Source: Ignavibacteria bacterium (GTDB taxonomy: Bacteria > Bacteroidota > Ignavibacteria > UBA10030 > UBA6906). From it: DNA of 22,955 nucleotides. The position numbers and the translations under genes are program-made. This document shows positions 6,938-13,356 of the stretch, piece by piece. The notes beneath the pieces are model-generated. The model ran no database searches. It saw only the letters and a program-made list of their open reading frames with translations, and was not told the origin of the DNA. Numbering within the stretch: position 1 is the first letter of the stretch; every line of letters begins with the position of its first letter. Location: the NCBI GenBank assembly GCA_029859455.1, contig JAOUDE010000006.1, positions 1-22,955 on the forward strand, in the 5' to 3' direction.

Positions 6938-7038
6938 AACAGGTCTCTTGGACTGGACTATGCCCAGCCGTGGTTCATATGTACAGACCTGAGAGCGCTG
7001 AGCGGACATACTTTCTCCAACGCCTCATCTCTTCTCAC
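6928..7038 (+). repeat. Direct repeat unit 1 (~110 bp, imperfect)
   Basis: Starts with AGCCCTTTGA and shares with 7215-7323 a core including GGACTATG, AGCCGTGGTTCA and CAGACCTGAGAGCGCTGA, then a CTC-rich end (CAACGCC...CTTCTCAC). Spacing between units is 287 bp. Differences between the copies are not concentrated at third positions in the shared forward frame, so coding is not favoured. The rest of 6938-7513, about 575 bases between the recombinase remnant and the metalloprotease, holds no gene I can support. Confidence 0.7.
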
Positions 7039-7180
7039 CGCACTGGCAATTGTCAGTCCGGGTGATCTGATTGGAAGGTTGGGCAAGCCCTCGTAGGCTC
7101 TTTTGATACCCTCCTCCTCGCACTTATTTTCAATGCCGATTCTGCCCTCAAAATATTTCGCACAAAATCATTAAACACCC

Positions 7181-7210
7181 TTGACTTTTTGCCTTTTCCG
7201 GATGTAGATT
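7181..7210 (+). promoter_or_regulatory. Promoter-like sequence before repeat unit 2
   Basis: TTGACT (7181-7186) and TAGATT (7205-7210) are 18 bases apart. Conserved repeat sequence starts 5 bases later, in the same arrangement as for unit 1. Confidence 0.45.
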
Positions 7211-7214
7211 CTGG

Positions 7215-7323
7215 AGCCCTTTGACATGTGGGTCCTACGGAGTGGACTATGGCAAGCCGTGGTTCACGTGTCCAGACCTGAGAGCGCTGAAGCGCCATCG
7301 ATCTCAACGCCCCTTCTCTTCAC
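7215..7323 (+). repeat. Direct repeat unit 2 (~110 bp, imperfect)
   Basis: Homologous to 6928-7038, with roughly three quarters of bases equal by eye. It contains GCGC-TGAA-GCGC and CGTG-GTT-CACG mini-hairpins, the second not kept in unit 1. No T-run terminator follows either unit. Confidence 0.7.
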
Positions 7324-7422
7324 ACCTCCAGCCGGCAAGCCGGTCCCTCAAATCAACAGTCGACCTTTAGCCTTTACTCCGTCAGCTTTGGATTAGGCCG
7401 CTCCATGACATTCGAACTGGAG

Positions 7423-7452
7423 TTGGCAGTGGACTCTCTGTTCGGGTAGAAT
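7423..7452 (+). promoter_or_regulatory. Promoter-like sequence of the metalloprotease gene
   Basis: TTGGCA (7423-7428) and TAGAAT (7447-7452) are 18 bases apart, with transcription expected near 7459, about 55 bases before the ATG at 7514. Confidence 0.5.
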
Positions 7453-7513
7453 CCAAGGGCAGCGACGGCCAAAAGGATGGTTCGACACAACCTTTAATGA
7501 AGGAGGAACAACT

Positions 7514-9679
7514 ATGGCAAAGCAACTCGAGTTCATAGATGACAAGGTCCGCGAGACGATTGCCAGGAGGGAGATCGGCGAGTTCTTGCACCGAGATGAT
7601 CTCACGATCTATCCGATGAAGAGAGCGATCAGCGGGACCTACAGAAACTCTGTCCCGAAGTCCGGTACCATTCTCGAGCTTCGGGTGGACGTGGACGGTC
7701 GTCGTCCACAGAATCGCCTGAGCGGTGATTTCTTTCTTCAAATAGAATTCAGCTTTGGAAATTGGGGAATCATAAAGCCGTTCAGGTTTGAGCTTCACCA
7801 GAAGTCATTTATCGTGGAGAGTTTTACGAATACCACGGCGGGCGGGCAGTCCGTATTGCGGGGGACGATCAAGTATTATGATGACCCGACGATCACGGAT
7901 GAAGAAGTCGAAGTAAATATTCCAAGGGTGAACATTTTTTCGAAACCGGCAAACGCCGCTGTAAAGATTTACAAGGCAGGAGTTCTGAAGGAGACGTACT
8001 GCTGCGCAAAGATTTCGGAGTACTATAGAACTGTGAATCTCGAAATCGATCGTTACCAGGGAACCAGCTACCCTCCGACAGCGAAAAAGGACGTGGCACC
8101 CTGTCCCTCGGACCTGACCGGAACAATCAACACTGAGCAGGTCTTCAAGAATGCTGGAATCGACATAACCGTAAATGAAGACGATGTCCTGAATGATCCG
8201 GACAGTGGTGATATCTACACCAACTGGGATGAGGCAGAGCTGCACCAACTGATGGAGGATAACTTTGACAGATTCGGGAATCGACTGCAATGGAATGTTT
8301 ATGGGGTTGTCGTTCCCAAGTTTGGGGATCCTGGCTACGATTCCGGCTATTACGGAACCATGTTTGACTGGGGAGGATGGCAGATCGGTGACACATTCCT
8401 CAGACAAGGTCTGGCCATCGCCGAAGACGCTATCAAAGGTCGGTCACAGGGAACTCTGTACGACAATGCCGACAAGAAGAATCGACTGTTACTCCAGACG
8501 TTCTGTCACGAGATTGGACACGCCTTTAATCTGCCCCACAGTTGGCAACGTACAAGTAACCCTGATTCTGCTTCCGAATCTTTTATGAATTATCCCTGGG
8601 GCTACACCGGAGGAACGGGTGGCGAAACCCAATTCTGGACGAATTTTCGGTGGGAATTTGATGATGACGAATTGCTCTGGATGAGGCATGCCAACCGAAA
8701 GGATGTGATATTCGGCGGCCATGATTGGATTGGCGACAACCTGATTCATTTTACCGAACCTGAATACAATATGGAGAACATGCCCCTGGAACTGGAGGTT
8801 CGGGGGAAGGATCTGTTCAGGTTTGCTGAGCCTGTCAGACTGGAACTGAAACTCAAGAATGTCAGTACGGAGACCGCTCAAGTAATCAACCATCTTCAGC
8901 CGGAAGACAATGTTGTGAAGTTGTACATCAAGAGGCCTGATGGGGAACATGTTAAATACATTGCTCCGGTTCGGCGACTCAGGTCAACTGATGAAATGGT
9001 CAGTCTCCGTCCTGGTGAATCACTTTATGAAAGCGTATTGTTGAGTTACGGGGCACGAGGGGCTCAGTTTACCGAACCCGGGGAGTATCTTGTTCGTGCC
9101 TACTATGGTGGTGAAGGGGGGTTTGTGATGTCCAAAGCGCTTCGAATAAGGATTGCAGCTCCTCATTCTGTCAGTGAAGAAGAACTTGCTCACATCATGT
9201 TCGATCATCGCGTTGCCAAGTTCATCTATTTCAGAGGAGGGCACCGCTACCCTCAGATGGTGTCAACTCTTCAGGAGGCAGCCGACAAGTTCATGGCTGA
9301 CAGTCCGGAAACATGCCACCAGCTTCAAGCAGTCCTGGGACGTCACTTTTCAAGGGATTATAAGAGACTGATAACGAAAGAAGGGAAACGGGTGCTTTCG
9401 GTTGAGAAAGGCAACATGAAGAAGGCGATCAAGTATATGTCAGATGCCCTGGAAACCCTGCCACAGACCGGCAAATCTGCATTAGACAACATCACCTACA
9501 ACCGGGTCACGCACCGCTTGATCGATTGCCTGCAGGCTCACAACGGCAAACCTCGGATAGCATCTCGCCTGGAAGAATCTCTGAATTACCTGAAGAGCAA
9601 TCAGGTGACTCCGAAGGTTGTCACGGATTATGAGAAAACCATCAAGCAAATAGAGGCCAAAGAATCTGTCAAGGTCTGA
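7514..9679 (+). CDS. Metzincin-like zinc metalloprotease, no signal peptide
   Basis: 721 residues from ATG 7514, which has a strong AAGGAGG at good spacing. The zinc motif is HEIGHAFNLPH: His332, Glu333, His336 and His342, the HExxHxxxxxH spacing of metzincins but with Asn where most have Gly. A Met-turn candidate, Met358 in SFMNYPW, follows 16 residues later. The N-terminal ~200 residues are beta-rich without a recognised domain. Residues ~430-560 look like one or two Ig-like beta domains (LELEVRGKDLFRFAEPVRLELKLKNVS, EPGEYLVRAYYGG), and the last ~150 residues are helical (EEELAHIMFDH, GNMKKAIKYMSDALE). The N-terminus (MAKQLEFIDDKVRET) is charged with no signal peptide or sorting domain, so export by Sec is not expected. 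Target and pathway are unknown. The gene is monocistronic, with promoter and terminator, next to a decayed recombinase, so horizontal acquisition is possible. Confidence 0.85.
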   Translation: MAKQLEFIDDKVRETIARREIGEFLHRDDLTIYPMKRAISGTYRNSVPKSGTILELRVDVDGRRPQNRLSGDFFLQIEFSFGNWGIIKPFRFELHQKSFIVESFTNTTAGGQSVLRGTIKYYDDPTITDEEVEVNIPRVNIFSKPANAAVKIYKAGVLKETYCCAKISEYYRTVNLEIDRYQGTSYPPTAKKDVAPCPSDLTGTINTEQVFKNAGIDITVNEDDVLNDPDSGDIYTNWDEAELHQLMEDNFDRFGNRLQWNVYGVVVPKFGDPGYDSGYYGTMFDWGGWQIGDTFLRQGLAIAEDAIKGRSQGTLYDNADKKNRLLLQTFCHEIGHAFNLPHSWQRTSNPDSASESFMNYPWGYTGGTGGETQFWTNFRWEFDDDELLWMRHANRKDVIFGGHDWIGDNLIHFTEPEYNMENMPLELEVRGKDLFRFAEPVRLELKLKNVSTETAQVINHLQPEDNVVKLYIKRPDGEHVKYIAPVRRLRSTDEMVSLRPGESLYESVLLSYGARGAQFTEPGEYLVRAYYGGEGGFVMSKALRIRIAAPHSVSEEELAHIMFDHRVAKFIYFRGGHRYPQMVSTLQEAADKFMADSPETCHQLQAVLGRHFSRDYKRLITKEGKRVLSVEKGNMKKAIKYMSDALETLPQTGKSALDNITYNRVTHRLIDCLQAHNGKPRIASRLEESLNYLKSNQVTPKVVTDYEKTIKQIEAKESVKV

Positions 9680-9706
9680 TTTAAGATAATAGAAAGGAAA
9701 TTGCGT

Positions 9707-9739
9707 GGAGGCCCTGGACGGGCCTCCATTTGTTTTTTT
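9707..9739 (+). terminator. Rho-independent terminator after the metalloprotease
   Basis: GGAGGCCC and GGGCCTCC form a perfect 8-bp stem with a TGGAC loop, followed by ATTTGTTTTTTT. It begins 28 bases after the stop codon. Confidence 0.9.
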
Positions 9740-9812
9740 ACCTTGAGATGAAGGAACAGACTCGGCCTGAACAAAAGGCACAGGGGATCGCTATGTCCAG
9801 GGCGCTGATGAA

Positions 9813-10124
9813 GTGGCAGCAGAAGTCGGAACCAGGATCTCCGCATTGACCACAGTCCCTGCCGATTTCCGTTTGGAACAGAACTACCCCAATCCGTTCA
9901 ATCCCTCCACCAGCATTGACTATGCACTCCCCCGGGATTCAAATGTTAAACTGGAGGTATTCAATCTCATCGGAGAGAGAGTGCGGGTCTTGCAGGATGG
10001 ATGGCAGAATGCCGGCTATCACAAGGTGGTGTTCAGAGCGAACCAGCTGCCGAGCGGGGTGTACACCTACCGCATCCAGGCAGGGGAGTTTGTCGAAACG
10101 AAGAAGCTGATGCTGGTGAAGTAG
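9813..10124 (+). CDS. Orphan T9SS C-terminal sorting domain (probable gene remnant)
   Basis: 103 residues from GTG 9813, of which nearly all are a T9SS type A domain: FRLEQNYPNPFNPSTS, LKVF-like KLEVFNLIGERV, LPSGVYTYRIQAG and the terminal KKLMLVK. The frame is open back to a stop at 9768, and the extra upstream residues look like the linker that usually precedes such domains. There is no signal peptide, no passenger domain and no good ribosome-binding site. The preceding metalloprotease is in another frame and is closed off by a terminator. The simplest reading is the 3' end of a gene whose body was lost, possibly when the upstream block was inserted. Its close likeness to the sorting domain at 22501-22764 (DGW, AGxH, LPSGVY-YR, KKLM) suggests recent decay. 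Confidence 0.65.
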   Translation: MAAEVGTRISALTTVPADFRLEQNYPNPFNPSTSIDYALPRDSNVKLEVFNLIGERVRVLQDGWQNAGYHKVVFRANQLPSGVYTYRIQAGEFVETKKLMLVK

Positions 10125-10135
10125 TAGGGTCTGCA

Positions 10136-10167
10136 GCGGATGGGGTACGCGCAGTTGCCCCATCCGC
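10136..10167 (+). terminator. Perfect 10-bp hairpin, terminator-like but without a T-run
   Basis: GCGGATGGGG and CCCCATCCGC enclose a 12-base loop, 12 bases after the orphan T9SS domain and before the convergent HTH gene. It may end transcription from both sides, but the T-tract is missing. Confidence 0.45.
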
Positions 10168-10204
10168 GCCATTTCGAGGCGAGTGATCCACTCTATGATA
10201 TCTT

Positions 10205-10462
10205 CTAATGCTCTATCTCAAAATCGTGCAATAATTTGCTGAGATGAGCCTCAGTCAGACCGAGAAGTCTGGCAATCTCCTTCTGCGGCATGTCGTTGGT
10301 TCGCATGATGTGTGAGATGTAGCGCTTCTTGAATCCGTTGACTGCATCCTTACATCTTCCGCCGTGAGGGGGCTGAGTGGACAGAAGCTGCTGTCGTTTG
10401 TTCTGCAGGGGGCTCCCATGATTGATTGAAGCGCGGAAGCCCTCTTCTATTGCGGATATCAC
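10205..10462 (-). CDS. Small Fis/NtrC-type helix-turn-helix protein
   Basis: 85 residues starting at GTG 10462, which overlaps the preceding gene's stop in GTGA (4 bases), so translational coupling is likely. The C-terminal ~45 residues, KKRYISHIMRTNDMPQKEIARLLGL and TEAHLSKLLHDFEI, match the Fis-type HTH at the end of sigma54 response regulators. There is no AAA+ or receiver domain, and the first ~35 residues are not recognisable. It may be a stand-alone DNA-binding protein, possibly controlling its own operon, or the surviving tail of an NtrC-like regulator. It is the last gene of a three-gene unit with the SPFH protein and a 74-residue protein. Confidence 0.7.
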   Translation of the reverse strand: MISAIEEGFRASINHGSPLQNKRQQLLSTQPPHGGRCKDAVNGFKKRYISHIMRTNDMPQKEIARLLGLTEAHLSKLLHDFEIEH

Positions 10463-10683
10463 ACATCCTCTTGAAAAGATGGGGTTTCAGGAGTTCTCAG
10501 GTTCAGCTTTCGGAGTCCTTCTTCCGTAACGGTCGAGCCAAAAGATGGATGGGCTCTGACTGTGACATTATAAAGAGCGAAAGGCTCAGCACCCCTGACC
10601 TTTTGCCATCCGATGAATATTGCATCTCCTCTCCGACTCTCAAACGAGAGGTTCTGACTTTGTGGGCTCTTATCTTTCAGCAT
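10459..10683 (-). CDS. Hypothetical 74-residue protein coupled to the SPFH gene
   Basis: The ATG at 10683 follows the SPFH gene's TAG after a single base, and its own stop overlaps the HTH start by four bases. Both junctions are those of a translationally coupled operon, which is the main reason to accept it over the longer but shadow-like frame reaching 10947. The N-terminus is polar (MLKDKSPQSQNLSFESRRG), then comes a compact domain: DAIFIGWQKVRGAEPFALYN, VTVRAHPSFGSTVTEEGLRK and LNLRTPETP. There is no signal peptide, membrane segment or cysteine. The alternation of aromatic strand and helix suggests a small folded domain. I do not recognise the family with confidence and give no function. 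Confidence 0.65.
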   Translation of the reverse strand: MLKDKSPQSQNLSFESRRGDAIFIGWQKVRGAEPFALYNVTVRAHPSFGSTVTEEGLRKLNLRTPETPSFQEDV

Positions 10684-10684
10684 G

Positions 10685-11572
10685 CTATTTCGTATCAAGA
10701 ATGATCGGCAAACCGTCTTTACCCGCACCGACGATAATGACTTTCGTGTTCTCTGAATTCGCAAGTTTTTCAGTCGCTTCGATTCCTTTCCAGCGGAGGA
10801 GGTTTTCACTGATGCCGGCAGCGACAATAGTCTGGAAGTCGGCAATACCCTTCGCTTCAATCCGTTTCCTGTCTGCTTCCTGTTTCTCCTTGGTAAGAAT
10901 GAACTCCATGCGCTGACTTTCCTGGTCTGCCCGCTGCTTTTGCTCAATGGCCTGTGTCAGTTGAGTGGGGAGTCCCACATTCCTGATGGGCGTGTTTTCA
11001 ATGGTAACACCCCTGGGGGCAACGTTTGTAGCCAATTCTTGCTGAATCGACGCACCGAGCTGCTCCCGTTCGGTTGAATAGAGCGCGCTTGCCTGAAAAC
11101 TCGCTGTCACCGCCCGGCATATCGAGCGAAACTGGGGGATGAGAATGATTGTTTTGTAATCTCCACCGGCGACGGTCTTATACACCCTGGCAGCCGAGTC
11201 GGCGTTCAGCCGGTAGAGCACGCTGACTTCCAGTCCAATCGTGAGTCCTTCCCGCGACAGTACTTCCATCGTCTCCTTATGTTCCTGCGTCTGGATCGAA
11301 TACTTGATAACGTTCGCCAGCGGATTCACAGGATTGATCCCTGCACGCAAGGTTCTATCAGACACAACACCGAAGAAATCCACAACGCCCACGTGACCGG
11401 CGGGGATCTGGGTGAAACACTGAAGCAGGGCGACGACGAGAAAAAACACTGACGCCGCTGCCGAAGCACTTGCTGTTGTTCGAAATGTGGGATTTTCCTG
11501 AGCTTTTCTTCTGGCTGTGAGCCAGGTGACAAGAGCCAGAGAGGCAATAATAGCGGCGAGAATGAATATCAC
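10685..11572 (-). CDS. SPFH/Band 7 (prohibitin-like) membrane protein
   Basis: 295 residues from GTG 11572, placed by a strong AAGGAGG upstream. There are two N-terminal hydrophobic segments (about 2-18 and 38-56), then the SPFH domain: QIPAGHVGVVDFFGVVSDRTLRAG opening, NPLANVIKYSIQTQEHKE, EGLTIGLEVSVLYRLN, RSICRAVTASF and GVTIENTPIRNVGLP. A charged helical coiled coil (about 210-250, EQKQRADQESQRMEFILTKEKQEA) and a short tail with VIIVGAGKDGLPIILDTK complete it. This order is that of prohibitin-like proteins, which build membrane scaffolds and often modulate membrane proteases such as FtsH. No partner protease lies nearby. It is the first gene of the coupled unit with the 74-residue protein and the HTH protein. 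Confidence 0.92.
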   Translation of the reverse strand: MIFILAAIIASLALVTWLTARRKAQENPTFRTTASASAAASVFFLVVALLQCFTQIPAGHVGVVDFFGVVSDRTLRAGINPVNPLANVIKYSIQTQEHKETMEVLSREGLTIGLEVSVLYRLNADSAARVYKTVAGGDYKTIILIPQFRSICRAVTASFQASALYSTEREQLGASIQQELATNVAPRGVTIENTPIRNVGLPTQLTQAIEQKQRADQESQRMEFILTKEKQEADRKRIEAKGIADFQTIVAAGISENLLRWKGIEATEKLANSENTKVIIVGAGKDGLPIILDTK

Positions 11573-12258
11573 AATGAACCTCCTTTGAAACTAGTGTATG
11601 TCAAACAAGCTCAACACAGATTCCGGGTTTGTTCTTTTGCCGGATCTTCCTTCGCTTCCGGCGTGGGAACATACTCAACCGGTGAAAGCATGAGCAGCGG
11701 CGAGTCTGCTCCGACTGACGCATGGGTAGAAGATGGCACGCGAGAAAAGAATGGCGAACTGCCGTACTGCGAGACAATGTGAAGCAGCGTGAAAGGAATC
11801 GAGGCAGGCTTGCGACGAACGCTGTTTGTCAGTACGACCCCTGCGAGCCTGAATCAGCTTCGCCCTGTGACAACGGCGAGTACAGTGGGCCTGATGTTAC
11901 TATTCAAAGGTAGACACTTCCTGCACCAATAGCAATGCACCTCCTGCCGCCTCAACCAACCGGGTTCTTCTCATCTGGCGTGACTTGATACGCTTGTCGG
12001 CCTGGAAGTAACCTTATGCCTGGGATCTCTCACGAGCCGGATGGTCGGCAACCAGGGCGCTGACATTGTAGAAGCCGGAGCAGTGCAAAGGAAGACCCTT
12101 GCCCCCACAGATGAACGAGGGCGGTCATGGCCGGATTGGCTGAGTTCTCCATTCATCCTGAGGAAGACAATCCGGCGGGACTCCTCGGTTGAAGAATTTG
12201 AGCTGAATTATTATATTTCCTGGTTAACCTCTGGTTCCAACGCTATCGAAAGAACAGG
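11573..12258. other. Non-coding stretch between divergent SPFH and response-regulator genes
   Basis: About 690 bases in which I see no supported gene: short frames on both strands have no ribosome-binding site and no recognisable motif. It must hold the promoter of the SPFH operon, which I could not assemble convincingly, and it holds the response-regulator promoter near its right end. Confidence 0.55.
12189..12217 (+). promoter_or_regulatory. Promoter-like sequence of the response-regulator gene
   Basis: TTGAAG (12189-12194) and TATATT (12212-12217) are 17 bases apart in a locally A/T-rich patch, giving a leader of about 35 bases before GTG 12259. Confidence 0.55.
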
Positions 12259-12942
12259 GTGAAGAAAACCCGCATTCTCCTTATCGAAGATAATCGCCTC
12301 CTCCGTGAGGGACTCACCGTCATGCTGCGCGAGCAGCCCGAATTCAGTGTCTTTGCTTCAACCGGCAACAGCCATGCTGTCAAGAAAGCAAAGACATGGA
12401 AACCGGGAGTGATTCTTCTGGACCTCGGGCTGCGCAGTCTTAACAGCTTCCGACTCCTTGGATCACTCAGAAAGGCCGCTTCCGGTGCGAAAGTGATCGG
12501 GATGGATCTCCTGCCTGTCCAGGAGGATCTCGTCCGGTATGTCCAGAACGGGGTGTCCGGTTTCGTGCTGAAAGACGCCACATTTGACGACCTCCTGAAC
12601 ACGATTCGCCTGGTAGCGAAGGGGGGGCATGTCCTGCCTCTACCGCTCACAGGCTCACTCTTTTCTCAGATTATCGAACATGGAACCCGCAGGACGAACA
12701 CGAATCCGTTCAATTCCGTCAGGATGACCAAACGTGAACGTGAGGTTATCGCCTTGATCGCGGATGAAGGATTGAGCAACAAAGAGATTGCGCAGCGGCT
12801 GCACCTCTCTACCGACACGGTGAAAAGCCATGTCCACAATATCCTCGAGAAACTGGCTCTTCACTCACGCCTCGAGATCGCGAGCTTCGCCCACGCCGAA
12901 GGGGCCTACGAAAAGAGATCCTCTCTCAACACAAGGGACTAG
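12259..12942 (+). CDS. LuxR/NarL-type response regulator with atypical receiver switch residue
   Basis: 227 residues from GTG 12259. The receiver domain (about 1-120) has the acidic pair Glu10-Asp11 (LLIEDN), the phosphate-accepting Asp55 in ILLDLGL and Lys105 in FVLKDA. At the switch position after the fourth strand, normally Thr or Ser, the sequence is VIGMDLLPVQ, so Asp83 stands there. The output domain (about 153-212) is a GerE/LuxR HTH: MTKREREVIALIAD-GLSNKEIAQRLHLSTDTVKSHVHNILEKL. It should bind DNA as a phosphorylation-controlled dimer, but no histidine kinase is in the window. The MDLLPVQEDLV variant resembles a regulator group I recall from Bacteroidota/Ignavibacteria, so the change may be lineage-typical. 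It is followed by a half-receiver paralogue and a radical SAM gene on the same strand. AGGGACTAGTCCCT, a perfect palindrome, covers the stop codon. Confidence 0.92.
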   Translation: MKKTRILLIEDNRLLREGLTVMLREQPEFSVFASTGNSHAVKKAKTWKPGVILLDLGLRSLNSFRLLGSLRKAASGAKVIGMDLLPVQEDLVRYVQNGVSGFVLKDATFDDLLNTIRLVAKGGHVLPLPLTGSLFSQIIEHGTRRTNTNPFNSVRMTKREREVIALIADEGLSNKEIAQRLHLSTDTVKSHVHNILEKLALHSRLEIASFAHAEGAYEKRSSLNTRD

Positions 12943-13057
12943 TCCCTGTTTCAACCTTCCGGGTATTCTCCCCCGAAATCTTCCTCCCTACATTGGTGTC
13001 AACCAGCAGAGGTACGTCTGCCTGGCTGATGAGGCAGGCGCCGATCCTCTCAACCCA

Positions 13058-13327
13058 ATGCGACGGAAGACGGCTCGAAAGGTTCACTCACAACATGTCA
13101 ATGCCGGGGAACCGCTCCGCAGAAACACGGATGAGGAAATCCTGAAACATGTCCGGAGCGGAGTCGAGGCCTTTGTCCTCGGGCACTCCACCATTCAGGA
13201 ATTTGTCAGGATCCTGAACGATGTGACAGATCGTGAGAAAGCCTGTTCCCATCCACTTACAAAAACCCTGTTCTCGGGAATTGTCAGGGATGCTATCAGG
13301 AAGAGAAACCTCAGGCTGAAACAATAA
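13058..13327 (+). CDS. Half-receiver protein, truncated paralogue of the response regulator
   Basis: 89 residues from ATG 13058. The stretch DEEILKHVRSGVEAFVLGHSTIQEFVRILNDV, then PLTKTLFSGIVRDAIRKRN, aligns without gaps to QEDLVRYVQNGVSGFVLKDATFDDLLNTIR and PLTGSLFSQIIEHGTRRTN of the preceding regulator. Only the fourth helix to the linker is kept. The phosphorylation Asp half, the conserved Lys (replaced in VLGHS) and the whole HTH are missing. It ends in KQ-stop before any output domain. It is either a decayed duplicate or a small protein that could mimic the dimer face of the regulator. The frame is open further upstream but that part is unlike a receiver. It lies 115 bases after the regulator and 29 before the radical SAM gene, so all three may be cotranscribed. 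Confidence 0.55.
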   Translation: MRRKTARKVHSQHVNAGEPLRRNTDEEILKHVRSGVEAFVLGHSTIQEFVRILNDVTDREKACSHPLTKTLFSGIVRDAIRKRNLRLKQ

Positions 13328-13356
13328 CCGGGAACACTGAAGACTCAGGGAGCGAA

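Noticed and set aside
6555..9813. Complete integrative element bounded by tRNA-Glu
   Set aside because: No duplicate of the tRNA 3' end, no intact recombinase and no other mobility genes were found, so only a remnant is supported.
10688..10947. N-terminal extension of the 74-residue gene into the SPFH gene
   Set aside because: The extension lies wholly in the SPFH coding sequence in another frame; the ATG right after the SPFH stop is a far better start.
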